In this document: piece after piece, positions 1 to 12,689 of the stretch
Numbering within the stretch: position 1 is the stretch's first letter
Layout: every line of letters starts with the position of its first letter
Assembly: GCF_964340395.1 (NCBI RefSeq)
Contig: NC_135559.1
Coordinates: 14,018,259 to 14,082,258, forward strand
DNA from: Glandiceps talaboti
Taxonomy: Eukaryota; Hemichordata; Enteropneusta; Spengelidae
Reading direction: 5' to 3'
Length of the DNA: 64,000 bases
Position numbers and translations under genes: made by a program
Notes under the pieces: model-generated
Told to the model about the DNA's origin: nothing
Databases searched by the model: none
What the model saw: the letters and a program-made list of their open reading frames with translations, nothing else

Positions 1-1716
1 CGATTCTGGTTATCATGTTTTTGTTCCCCTGGGAGTTGATCGAGCCATCCTAGTGTTGGATGAGACACTTTTTCGCCAACCCGAAAGACCATGCAGAGCG
101 AGAAAATGAAAAATCCCCCAGGCTTCAACTGAGTGATTACATGAAATAGCTCACATTGAGTAATCAGCTGTAAGATTGTATGCTCGGACATATTTGTTAG
201 GTTTCATACATCAAGACAATAACGATAAGTTTGTCAGCAAGAAATTTCCAAGTCTACTTTTTCCTATTCCTGTACAACGTGAAGAGAATGTGACACTAGA
301 ATATCGTCACCATAGTTACACGATATTATGATAGATGTAGATAGCAGTATTACCTTTGACAATAAAATGTAGTAACAAACGTATCAATCTTTCTGATCTA
401 AATTAAATCGGCGGTTGATCGTAGATATGCACACACAAATTCAATTGTGGTCAGACAATACAAGACAATGATCTTGCTAGCACTACCTAGCCTAGCCTCA
501 CTCTCAGGAAATACTGATAAATTTCTGATCCGATTAAAGTACAGTATTTGTAAGGCATAATCTTGGCTCTAGAGGGAACGAAACGCCTGAACATTTTGTT
601 AAGGCATCGGATTCTCTTTCAAGTATATTATCGCTCAGCGAACATAGTTTTCCACTATACACAACCTTTGATCACACGAAAAGATAAATGCTTAATTCAT
701 CTCCATCTGCGTTGATGCAATTTCGATTTAGAATCAATTTGATGGAATGGACTAAAAATTAACTCGGAAAGGTTACATTAGAGTATGGAAAATTCAAATT
801 TCCAATCCTTTTATAACTTTTAAACACATGATTGCACTCGAAGAATTGCAATGTCTCGGGAAGCCTCTTACCGGTGACAAACCACTCAAGTGGTTTTCAA
901 AAGTCAGTTAATGTCTATTTTGCTGGTGGAATAATAATGAAACAGCATTATGTCATTTTTGAATGCAATTTTTACATGAATGCGCTGGTTACACGCATAT
1001 GATTGGAAGAACTAAAGATGCACTGGTGCCTACTGGCTGTGAGGTCATGTCAATGTGGTGTATTCAATAGTATGGTGACAAATACGGTTATTCAACATGT
1101 TCAATCTCTCACCATAGTTACAACTTGTGCCGTTATCTTCTTGATATCTGAAACCTAAAGATACGTTCTTGCTTACAAATGTCTAGTTATACAACTTGGT
1201 TCGAAACTGAAATTTCTGGTAATTCAAGACTGGGGTTCGAACATTAAAATATGGACTTCTCCTCAGTTCTCCTGCCCAGACGTGTTGAAAGTATGTAATT
1301 CGTCAGCGAATAACATCAAATTCTACATCGAAGTGTTCATATCGAAATACATAGTAACTAGACCCCAAAATTTTGGGCTTCATTTTCAGTGTTGCTATAG
1401 TATGTTGGATATTTCATCGATTACATATGTCGCACAGGATACTAAAAATGTAATGGGAATGTAATTTGAAGTGAGGGAATTATTCACCTGAAAATGTCAT
1501 TTTCTAAAAGCACGTCTTCATTAGTATCCTAAATATGGTTTTGAGTATGCCATTTAACTGTATTGTGAGCTTCTCTTCCATAACGCACACGATGAATGGA
1601 CTTGGTCAATGCAAAAACTAGTCAGATTAATCGAGTTGTATGTATTACAATGTTTACTAAGATTTGTGTGAACTAGCTAGCTGAGAGATCTCAATTTAGC
1701 AGACTTGTCATCAACC
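1..1716. other. No feature recognised
   Basis: AT-rich sequence without a supported exon, RNA gene or clear repeat. Confidence 0.6.
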
Positions 1717-1887
1717 CCATCATCATCATCATCACCACCACCACCACCACCACCACCACCACGACGGTGGTGGTGGTGGTGATGATGATGATGATCATCA
1801 TCATCACCACCACCGTCGTCGTCGTCGTCGTCGCCGCCACCACCACCACCACCACCACCACCACCACCGCCGCCGTCGTCGTCGTCG

Positions 1888-1941
<54 letters not shown>

Positions 1942-1957
1942 ATCATCAATCAATCAT
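1717..1957. repeat. Compound trinucleotide array with self-complementary parts
   Basis: ATC, ACC, GTC and GCC triplets. Within 1763-1816, GGT/GAT triplets are followed by ATC/ACC triplets around a central GATC, so the strand can fold into a hairpin. Long single-amino-acid reading frames here are artefacts of the triplets. Confidence 0.95.
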
Positions 1958-2144
1958 TAAACATGATGACGAAAACAGCATAACTTTTAATATATTGATT
2001 GCCGATTCTAATCTAGACAGCGTAGCCGTATTCGTCGAAGCAACTGACACTCAATACATATTTATGGGACTGTAAAAGCTCCTGTAAAAGATCTCGTGTT
2101 GGTTTTAACAATAACAGAAGTCGTAAAGTCATATTGATAAATCA

Positions 2145-2398
2145 GTCTGTACATATACTTTGCAGGAAATTACCTAATTAGGTAAAGGGTCAATAAAAAG
2201 TAGACAAACCATAAATCATACACCATTGATATTTTCCCCACTGTCAATGTTCCATTCAGTAACCATAATTGGTGCAATCAATATAATATTGTTTGGAAAC
2301 ATTACGATGAATATAACAAAACAGGCTGTACATATACTTTGCAGGGAATTACCTAATTAAGTAGAGGGTCAATAAGCAGTAGATAAACCATAAATCAT
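2145..2398 (+). repeat. Direct duplication of ~75 bp
   Basis: Two diverged copies of GTACATATACTTTGCAGG... with the same internal TTACCTAATTA and AACCATAAATCAT, about 180 bp apart. Confidence 0.8.
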
Positions 2399-5002
2399 TA
2401 AGATGAATATAACAAAACAGATATTTTGAAAAAAAACCTTTGTAACGTTTTCAAAGATGCTTAATGCACAGTGATTAAGCTAACTGATTTACGGATTTGA
2501 AATTGCCAATAAATGAAATATACAATATGGCGGGACCATCTGTAAGACCGGATATTGCACACAATTGAATCCATACTTAAAATCTTATGTAGAGTACCTC
2601 CTATGCTAATACAAGAAGTATTAAGCGTTTTGTATTCTATAGCAACCACTAGGGAACGACGGAACGAATGCTTCCCTTGGCAACCGTCTTCTCTAAACGA
2701 TTTAAACCTGACGACCGTTTTGTGACGAACGACGTGTGTTACGTAGTTCTCAATCGTTAAATTTGTTTTATTAGGATGTGAAATATTTTGCTCTTGGAGC
2801 TAAGATTGGGAACAAGCACAGCAGGTTACACTTGAAAAGAATGAAGCATTAAGGATATGATTTTCAAGAGAAATTATTATGACAGGTAGTAATAATGTAC
2901 CACCCTGTCCAATACACCATATGAGGTTTTTATTTTCTTAGTTATATATTTAGCCACTAACGAGGGAAAGATATGTCATGAAATGGTCCCAAACACTTGA
3001 GCACACACAAGGACGTGACATATCTGTAACGATAAATGGGTCATATCTCATACATTAACTTGAATCAACACCTGTATTAATCATTATCCGGTGAAAGTGT
3101 AGAAGTTGTTTGATTGAGTAAATGGGACTCAAACAACAGATGACACTGTCAGGAAAACGTGGACATTTTCTAGCCTTTTTCCACTTACACTTGTAGATAG
3201 ATGTGACTGTGAGTTATAATGTAAACACTTAAATGGAACTTTCTACGAATTTATGACTCGTGGCTGTTTATAAAACAGGAAATTCGATGGGAACTTGAAG
3301 GTCGTTAAACATGGTTAATGGAGTTGATGAACTTCGCCAGGGTTAGGTGAACACTCATTTCTCAGTATTAAAATGAGATCCTCGATGGGAGCTTAAACAT
3401 ATTTGATGGACTTGATGAAATATGCTCAAGTTAGCTTTGTTTAATAGTAGTGTGTCGACTAAGTGAATAAATTTTTGACACTCGACACTTTAATACCAAC
3501 CAAAAAATTTAAAAGTATATTATTCTCTTTGACCCCTAGTAAAGATAAAGAACAACTATGTCCCCTAGTCTTTCCTGCGTCACTACCTAGCCGAAACACA
3601 CCAAAAGTTAACATTAGATAATTGACATCAATTTCGTATAGGTGTATACTTTAATTGTTCTGTTTTGATATTAGTATACCCATTACTGTCATAGTATTCT
3701 AACTTATATATCATTTGAATCAATAACATTAAACATTCGCAAATACTTGCTATCTGATAATATAAAACAGCTTGAAGATGCGAATTTTGAATGAAATAAA
3801 TATTGATAGAAATCACAACAGTGTGGTTATATTTTGTTCAATAGTCAGTAATAAATAATACTGGATTCTAAGTATTGCACTGTGAAAGTATAAACAAAGT
3901 CAGCTCTGAATTCTCCCTTTCTTAATAATACTGTTATGTAAGTTAGCGTGTAATATGTAATACCTCAGTGGTCTGAGGTTATACACACTGTAGGGACTTT
4001 ATGTTCAAAATGAGAAAAGCCATATTGAGGTAATACACACTTTAGGGAATTTATGTTCAAATTGAGAGAAGCTATCACCTGCTGGCTTTGTAATAGAATA
4101 CCGATTCAATTATTACACAAACAAAACTCAGATTAAAGTGTTTTGAATGATAAAAATAACCTACCTGAATGTGAAAGAATCGTCATTGCATTGTACTAAC
4201 CTGTACTCATCACAATCATTGAAGTCCTAAAGTACTTGCCTTTATTAACGATTCAGTTCAACGCAGATACAAAACAAACAACCTTATTGAGAGGATAGCC
4301 TACACTCATTTGTGTCATTTAGAAATCTAATCTATTGCCTAGGAACGCAGAGTATGTCGTGTCATACGATGGATTTATATTCTAATTTTATTATCCACAG
4401 AGTTGTGTAGACAGATTTTATATAACGTAACATAATAAAAAGCATTGATTGAGGATTTCGTCGTTATTATTGAATACTAGGTCGACATATAACTATAATA
4501 ATCTTCAATTTGTCTAATTCAAATGTACAACCGGCGTCCGTATATTTACGTTTGCATCTGTCAAAGTCCCTGTAATTGAAAGGATAAATCGCCAACTAAT
4601 AAGTTGAACAGAGAAGTATTAGGTGGAAATAGTGGAAACTACTTCTCCGTTTAATCCCTTGTAATAAATACTTGTATTTTGGACGAAAAAAAATACTTAG
4701 ATATTATTTACCAATATTTTTCTTCCTTCAGTCAAGAAAAATACGAGTGACCTAAGGGGCCCTTGAGAGAAATATTGGGGAATAATATAACTATGCCATC
4801 ACCACTAGTATTAAAAAAAAGAAATCTGAGAGTAATGGCAATTTTGAGCGTTTTGACTCATATAATCCATATTTCGAATACAGCAGAATAATGACGTAGA
4901 CACGCGTTTCCGTGACGTAGTCGTGCGTTGTCGACCATATATACGAGTATATATTCCATATTTTTTATTGAACTTGGGTCGTATGTGGTATAAACCATAA
5001 TA

Positions 5003-5070
5003 GGACGATGACATCAGTAATTATGATGAATAAGACAAAGTGATTTATACTAACATTAAAATATTGGTGA
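5003..5070 (+). repeat. Dispersed repeat, copy 1 of 2
   Basis: TGACATCAGTAATTATGATG-like block and its flank recur at 9102-9172. Confidence 0.7.
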
Positions 5071-5666
5071 ATACTATCTAATTGTAAGGCTGTCCAGCTT
5101 TTACTTCCACTAGGTAAGTGGACGATCCACAAATACTGGATATCAGGAAGTAGTATTCCTATAGAAATTCATATTAAGAATTAGAACGAATCTGTGTATT
5201 TGACATTGAAAAGTGGCTAGGAAGGAAAGACAATTTTATAGAAAGTTTTGAAAAATTGATGAGATTGATGTAAAGTATTTTAATGTCCTTTGGTATCTGT
5301 ACATAAGACTTTTGTGACAAGAAAGATAAAAAAGAATTAAAAAAAGAAGAAATACTGGGGTTTGAGCATCAAAAAATAAAGTTCAATTGAAAGTAGTTGA
5401 TTTTCAATGAATATCCAGTTTTTAGATTAACACTTACAATAGGCAGCTTATCAGTCAGGATATATTAAGGGAGACGCTAACATTGTAATTCTAGGATATA
5501 ACATTTGGAAAATCTCGTGGAACAATTTACAATTCTTAAATTCAGAATTGTAATTATGAATGATACTTTTTGTTTATTAAAATAAGGAATATTCAAGATA
5601 ATTGTTTTTAGATACAGTGTTTAAGTTGTAGTCGAATGACTGCGTCAACAGCTGTGTTATCTTGTT

Positions 5667-5909
5667 ATGGGAAATGGTACGTCATCTAAGACAAATGTCA
5701 TGCTGACCTTTAACCTTAATAGCTTAGTAAATCTCCAATCTGTAATAAACTACCATCAGATTAATTGGACTGTTTCCCATCCAGCGGAAGTAGATTTTCT
5801 AATTCAAGTAGCGAAAGTACAGCAACTTCAGATTCAAACGCAGAGTAATACAGTGAATTTAGATGTCACTTATATGTCATACTCAAATCAAATTACAGAG
5901 TACATCTAA
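5667..5909 (+). pseudogene. Possible relic of a discoidin (F5/8 type C) exon
   Basis: A reading of 80 residues has INWTVSHPAEVDFLIQV, QLQIQTQ, VTYMSYSNQ and TEYI, in the order and spacing of the FLQVDLG, GIATQG, YKLSYSNDG and W-x-Y positions of discoidin domains. Key glycines and the DG are missing, and no neighbouring exon was found. It may be chance or a dead fragment. Confidence 0.25.
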
Positions 5910-6861
5910 TGCAATAAAAACAAAGCCTCCATCAATAAATGTCATGCTATATACTATAAAAGCTACATCGTTTTCATTATTTCTCCAGCGCCTTCAAAAA
6001 CCTAAATTCCTTCTTGGAACTTTATTGCATAAACATTCCTAGAAATGGAGACTCCGTTTGTAGTTCAAGATGACATACTCGTTATAGTCCAGATTGTTCC
6101 CCGGATTGAGTATCTTTTAAGGAAGCTGGATTGTACCCATTCGAAAAGCAGAGTATATATTCAACTGACATTCCCTACAACTTCATTACGTAGCTATAGA
6201 AAGTATGTGAAATTTTGATTAAAAAAATTCCAACGATGGAAATACAATTCATCTCAGACATGATTTCCCTCTGCTCACCGTTGTTTGTTATTCCCAACCA
6301 AAGAAATTGCTGACCGTGAGGTCTCTCGCTTCATGTAGACGTGACAAAGCATGTTTTATAAGTTGAAATACCCAATACTGCGTAATATACACCTGCAAGA
6401 TGGAAACGTGGATTGTTATTATACTGAAAAGACAGATTTAAGATTTGTCAATTTATATGGAAAATAAAACCTGTTTTTCACAATAAACATGGTGGCAAAT
6501 TAGAGATATTGTAAGCTGAAACCGGGAAAACACAATAATACTAGTAGTAAAGTTATATTGGTAATATGAGTATAGAGTTTATAATAATCTTATTCCTATG
6601 TTTGTTATGTACAATACTGTGAATGTGCTAGCTTTAAAAAGGGTAAATAATCAAGTATTTAAAGTAAGTATTCAAGCCTATCATAGTTATGAGAAAAAAT
6701 TGAAAGACGTTTCTGAAGCAAAGTATTTTTTGTTACATTACAAACGAGTTTCTGAAATCGAATTTCCTGTGACCCAATTTTTCTAACGATCGTGTTATTC
6801 TCATATATCACTAAGCAGTCTTTTACTTTGAGAGTTTGCAAAATTGTTCACTAATAACTTA

Positions 6862-6864
<3 letters not shown>

Positions 6865-6928
<64 letters not shown>
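6865..6928. repeat. (AC)n(AT)n microsatellite
   Basis: AC dinucleotides then a short AT run. Confidence 0.96.
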
Positions 6929-7045
6929 GACAACAGAGTTTACAAACTATGCAAAAATTATCCAACTATTATCATAGCCCTTTAACAATATTTGCCCATA
7001 ATCCAGTAGCATTTTTCCAAGACAGTTACCATTTTTATTATACTT

Positions 7046-7127
<82 letters not shown>

Positions 7128-7150
7128 GCAGCAGCAGCAGCAGCAGCAAC
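7046..7150. repeat. (CAA)n(CAG)n microsatellite
   Basis: CAA triplets then about seven CAG. Confidence 0.96.
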
Positions 7151-8084
7151 ACCAACATAATAATAATGATAACAATAATAAAATGTAAAAACTATTTTGA
7201 TTGACAGGTCACTAAAATTATATCAAAACGAGCTAGGATAATTTGTCTTTATGAATATAATAATTGAAAACGGAATCAAACTCCCGTGATTGTTACACTT
7301 TGTTTATGTCTCTTATGGTTCTGGCAATAATAACATGACAGATTGACTGTGTCCATATTTTTCCTTGGAGAGGATTTGAAATTCATGCATATCATGATCA
7401 TCTCATTGGCAGAGTTGTGAATTTGGTAACATCTTCTGCCTAACTAGGTATATTCATTAGCAGTTTTTCATGACAAATATGTTTTGATTTTATATGAAAC
7501 AGATTTGTTTTAAGAAGTATTTAACTAAAAAAAAAAAACATTGCAAATTTTCCCCAATGACAGACGCTCAATTCTGATACTCCTATCTATGTATGTCGTC
7601 TCGCCCTTCACTATCAGCAATTGTGTTTTAGCATGATTATTGGTTTTCGACGATCCAAAGATCAGAAATAACCGATAGTCGTGCAAATTGCGCCGGGGAC
7701 GTATTTCAATCAGGGTTATTAAATTTGTAGCAAGGAATTCCCCAAACTTCCTACTTAACAAGGTTCTGCTTGCCAACAAATGGAAAGTTAATAGATAAGA
7801 AGCTAATATGCTTTCAGCCGAATAGAAAACATGTAGAGTCTATTATTTGAATCAATTCCAGCGCAACAAACTTTTTTCCAACCTGCCCACTTGGAGGACA
7901 CCATCAAATCTGCAAAACCATTACGAACTGAAAGGATTCCGTCCCCTTGTTGTTCTTGTAGCCATATTACAGTATATTGAGCACCATGCCCTTATTCCTG
8001 CTATCTTAAGTATTCTGTTGCCATCGATATTTGATATAAACGCGTAATTAATAGAGGAGACTTTCATGTTAGTGCCTCACCTTG

Positions 8085-8830
8085 TAACCCTGAAACTTAT
8101 CTTGTGCACATTTACTCGGTTTTGTAAACCATTATCTTTTACATCGATACGTTACTTTCAACAAAATAGAAAACACGTAGAGTGTTATTATGTGAATACA
8201 TCAGAACGCCTATATCATTGCCATCCTGATCACTTGAGGCACACCATCTAATCTTCGAAAACCATTAACGAACTGAATTGATTTTGTCATTCACTGTTTC
8301 TGTATATTGTATTCAGTTGGCATCGATAATTTCAAAACTTGCAATCTACGTACTGTGCTATAGTATCCCATAACAAAACTCCCAAAAGTAACTGTACATG
8401 TACTACTTGTGACAAAGAAGAGGATTTGGAGCACATTCACTCGGTTTTGCAAACTATAATGTTTACATCGATATGTTCAAAGCAAGTAATTTATAGCACA
8501 CTTAAGGTACAGAAGCCTTTCACGGAAGGTAACTCCTCAGATTACCACATTTGACATACCCCGAAGCTCGCCGTACTTGTAACTTCAAATTGTATTTGGA
8601 GTACCATTCACTCGGTTTTGCAAAATCATATATGTTTATATCTATATCTTAAAAATGTATAATGTATGATAAAGGAGTGTAAATTCTGAAGATTTTTAAA
8701 CTTAACAACTGCCCGAAGCGCATCGTACTTGTAACTTCAAGCAGTATTTGGAGCATTATTCATATAATGTTTACATTGATGTGTTTGAAACTTGTAATTT
8801 ATAGCACACTCTTAAACTTCTAGGATCCTT
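8085..8830 (+). repeat. Diverged tandem repeat, ~165-bp unit
   Basis: Four decayed copies, each with a block like GAGCACATTCACTCGGTTTT then a GTTTACATCGATATGTT-like block (near 8105, 8430, 8598, 8750). Later copies also share CGTACTTGTAACTTCAA. Confidence 0.65.
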
Positions 8831-9101
8831 TCAAAGTGATTACCCTCTCTGATTGAAATTCTCAAGAAAACCCAGAAACCATGATTACTAATTTTTGTTT
8901 CTCCGTTGATATACATAGAAATGTCAAAACTAATATTTCTAATATCCTTCGAGAGGAAAGAGTAGTTCATTAATCTGATTTCCGTAAAGACCATGACGTA
9001 AGCGATCCCTATATGTGTCTCATACTTATTTAAGTAATATCCCTAATAGTGTATCACGTATTGTACTCTGAAATTAAATAAAACGAAATTCTCTCTGGGA
9101 A

Positions 9102-9172
9102 ATCGGATCGTGACATCAGTAATTATGATGAATGAGACCAAGTGATACATACTAACGTTAACATATGTTCAG
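9102..9172 (+). repeat. Dispersed repeat, copy 2 of 2
   Basis: Matches 5003-5070 in the same orientation. Confidence 0.7.
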
Positions 9173-9374
9173 CAATAGAAAAAGAATATTGCTTGTCAGT
9201 GCATTCTGAATGCTATTTCTAACAGCATTGTTAGACTTCGTGCGATATAACTGAGACAAATGACTAGTTCATACGTGTGTTGGAATAGTTACGGCTACAC
9301 CTCTATTCAGAAACATTGTGTTGAAATCATGTGATGACTTGCATGATATACTGAATATTTCGAGTTTATAACCC

Positions 9375-9403
9375 AGCGTGAAAGCGCTATAAAAACCAAA
9401 CAA
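9375..9403 (+). mobile_element. Possible SINE tail fragment
   Basis: GTGAAAGCGCTATAAAAACC resembles the GGGAAAGCGCTATATAAG tail of the SINE at 28556-28919. Confidence 0.35.
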
Positions 9404-10856
9404 AATTATAAGGCACGAATGAAATGTCGTTAATAAGAAGAAAGAAGTAGCGAGAAGTGCATACATATTAATAGATATTACTGCTTGCATTAGAGACATA
9501 CCGGCAGGAAATCATGTTTCCATTTACTAAGCAAGGAACGTTTTTGACATTTCAGTTATGTTTTTCTAAAAGGTTCACTATACCTGCTTCAACACTTTAG
9601 AACGCAGAAAGAAATCTTCTATAATTTTACTGGCCACGTAATTATCAGACAATTTGAAGGAATTCTTTATGGATATCAATGCAGATGTAATCGCAGATAC
9701 TTCCCAAAAGTGTATATTGCTTTTTTAAGTGAACAAATCAAGTGCCAACAATTTCATTTTATGCAGTTAATATCGGTTTCTTTGCAAAGTAGTCAGTATT
9801 TAAGAATCGATGCTATATCCTTTACCGAGTAAAGGAAGATGACAAGGTATATGAGAGTTTCTTATGGCCATTGACATACATTGCGTTATGTCAGTTGTTT
9901 GCGAAAATTCGGATATAATTTGAGACTGAATTTAAGAGGGAAACATACTGTCAAGCATATATGATTGATTGTCATGAAAGAATTGTCACGTTCAAATGTC
10001 ATTTTTTGTGAAAATATATTTGCACTTGTTGAGCAGCCTAGCAACGAATCTTCAGGGTGACATCGTGTACAACACAGACGTGTCAAGCCACGACGGGTAT
10101 ACCAGCAGGTGGTGTTTCTTTGATACAATATTGGACCAATTTGAAATATTTAATAAACATAAAATCACATATGCGATATTCAAATCGGATATCAGTACCC
10201 TTATTTTTAAACTGACGTATCAAAAGACTAGAAAACCCACCCCCTTTTGAAAATCGACTCTCCCGTTTCCTCTTCTATATGTAAATGAATTGTTGAAGTG
10301 AATTCTCAGATCCCGTACCTGTTACTGAGAAACAGGTTATAACAATGTGAAACATCCGTACGCGTTTTATCGCAACGCTGTTTTATGTGAGTCGTTAAAC
10401 TTTCATTGTCCATTTTCTGCGGCAAACGACTCACCCAGAGAAGACCATGAAAACACATTCTAGTTTTAAGAATCACTTAGACCCAAGATAGTGAAAAGGG
10501 TATTGGTGTAATGGCTCGATTGAATTACGTGAAGAATATCGTATCTTATATGATTTTTATGGTGAGTACTTCTAACTGTTGTTTTCAGTAAGGTTTGCTG
10601 AAACTAGAGATTTTGGGAAAACACATAGGAAGGGTGAGGTTGCTTCCATCTAAGAGTAGTGAGATGAGATGAGATCCCATTTGATCTTTATCTTTGGAAA
10701 TCACCTTCATAAACTGAGATAATTGTTTCATTAATTTTTACATATATGAATGCACTCTTGACATTCAAACGTTAATAGGAATTTATTGGGTATAACGGCA
10801 AGGATGTTCTAATGATTTTTATTAATGCGTGTTCCCTTTTCGGATACATAATGCAT

Positions 10857-10944
10857 GCATACACATACACATACACATATACATACATACATACATACAT
10901 ACATACATACATACATACATACATACATACATACATACATACAT
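10857..10944. repeat. (TACA)n microsatellite
   Basis: Tetranucleotide run. Confidence 0.96.
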
Positions 10945-11062
10945 TCAGATACAGTCAGGTGTTAACCTACTATGACTTGAATTCCTTGATAAAGAATTTT
11001 TATTCGAGACGTCGGATTGCTTCTATTTATTTGGACTGTCTCACTCGTTCCTTATGCATTTC

Positions 11063-11142
11063 TACATACACACATACATACATACATACATACATACAAA
11101 CATACATACATACATACATACATACATACATACATACATACA
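11063..11142. repeat. (TACA)n microsatellite
   Basis: Second TACA run, 120 bp after the first. Confidence 0.96.
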
Positions 11143-11448
11143 AAGTACTTTACGCTAGTCCGTGTGTAACGACTATATACATTAAAATCTCCTTCGCACC
11201 CCAGTTACTTAGAGTAAAAAGACACGTACGTTTGTTCCATTTCAAGTAGTTAAACGTTTTATATCTCATAAACTTACAAGCGAATATTCCCATCGTAGAC
11301 GTCGACACCATTAAGACCAAAATATAAACTAGCTTTGTTATATGGTAATCGAAATTTATGTATGAATACATACTGACAGGAAAACTATTGCAACAGAAAC
11401 ATCTGAATACGTAGTTATATAATAAGACCAAAATATTATATAATCATA

Positions 11449-11449
11449 A

Positions 11450-11527
<78 letters not shown>
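11449..11527. repeat. (TA)n microsatellite
   Basis: Left array of a TA-spacer-TA unit; the 126-bp spacer holds a GAAGAG/CTCTTC hairpin. Confidence 0.97.
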
Positions 11528-11532
<5 letters not shown>

Positions 11533-11647
11533 AAACTGAGGTACTGTCTATAAATGATATCATAAACCATTCAGTTCTAACCCAAATATTTCGAAGAGAC
11601 TGAGCTCCTCTTCATCGGTGTGTCTCCAGTTCTGACAAAGAAACCAA

Positions 11648-11653
<6 letters not shown>

Positions 11654-11726
<73 letters not shown>

Positions 11727-11744
11727 ATTATTATTATTATTATT
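11654..11744. repeat. (TA)n(TTA)n microsatellite
   Basis: TA run then about seven TTA, ending where the reverse-transcriptase relic begins. Confidence 0.97.
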
Positions 11745-12680
11745 ACCTTTATTTGCGGACGACCTTGTTACTTTTAGTAGTTCTAAAATTGGACTTCAAA
11801 GATTACTAAACAGATTTTCTGACTATTGTAGAAGGTGGAAATTACGTATCAATTTGAATAAACTCAAAGTTATTGTTCTTAGAAAGGGTGGTCCACTACG
11901 TAGGTATGCAAGTTGGGTATTGGAAGGTAGACCTATTGAAGTCGCCCCTTTTTATAGATATCTTGGACTTTTCTTTTCGAGTGGAGCAGTTGGTATAAAG
12001 TACAGAAGTCTTTGTCCGATCAAGCGTGTAAGGCTTTGTTTAATTTGAAATCATTTTTAAGTAGATTTGGAGAAATACATGCCAGTGTTTTAATGAAAGT
12101 GTTTGATACGTAAATCCTTCCCATCCTTCTATACGGATGTGAAATTTGGGGCTTTCACAAAGCTCTAGATATTGAGCGAGTGCAATACAAATTTTGCCGT
12201 TACGTATTGCGTCTGTACAGTAACACATCCAAACTCGTTGTTACTGGGGAACTTGGGCGTTTTTTTCTCAAGGCTAATATGTTTGTAAGGATAATTAAGT
12301 ATTGGTTGCATATATCAAATATGGTTACCTCCATCAAGTCAATGTGACTGAAAATGGACGGAACTGTTGGGCACTGCACTTCAAAAACCCTTTATTTTCA
12401 TATGGGTTTGGGGAGGTATGGATTATGCAAAGAGTGGGAGACAAACGTTTATTTTCAAATCTCTTCAAGCAGAGATGTCGTGATATAGATGGTCAGGGTT
12501 GGGTCAATTTTTTGTCAGAAAGTCCAAATCTTGACACATACAAACATTTCAAATCTCTTCTGCACTATGAAAGTTATCTGTTAAATATCGATAAGACGAT
12601 ATTTCGAACGACTCTTTGTAGATTTAGAGCTTCCAATCATAATTTAGCGATAGAAAGGGGAAGAATTAGATCATAACAAC
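11745..12680 (+). pseudogene. Non-LTR retrotransposon ORF2 remnant (reverse transcriptase C-terminal part)
   Basis: Begins PLFADDLVTFSSS, the FADD form of the catalytic YxDD motif, then RWKLRINLNKLKVIVL and FYRYLGLFF, typical of LINE reverse transcriptases. After a frameshift near 12010 come LPILLYGCEIWGFHKALDIE and VVTGELGRF; after another near 12340, FSYGFGEVWIMQRVGDKRLF. The N-terminal part is missing, cut by the microsatellite. At least two frameshifts and internal stops: dead. The 3' flank to about 12960 may be its UTR. Confidence 0.85.
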
Positions 12681-12689
12681 TATATTCTA

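Larger units (their letters stand above)
1958..6864. other. Intergenic, decayed repeats only
   Basis: Duplications: 2145-2219 with 2324-2398 (GTACATATACTTTGCAGG block), 3978-4023 with 4026-4072, and a weaker pair near 3280 and 3380 (GATGGGA...TGATGGA). A block at 5003-5070 recurs at 9102-9172. One possible relic exon is listed separately. Otherwise nothing. Confidence 0.6.
7151..10856. other. Intergenic, decayed repeats only
   Basis: Apart from the repeats listed at 8085-8830, 9102-9172 and 9375-9403, nothing recognised. Short reading frames lack splice support or domain motifs. Confidence 0.55.

Noticed and set aside
1677-2075. Open frames of runs of single amino acids on both strands
   Set aside because: They are translations of trinucleotide repeats.
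11527-11653. Third hammerhead candidate in a (TA)n-flanked spacer
   Set aside because: On the minus strand it has CCGATGA, a hairpin and CGAAA, but stem I does not pair and no proper stem III with NUH site follows.
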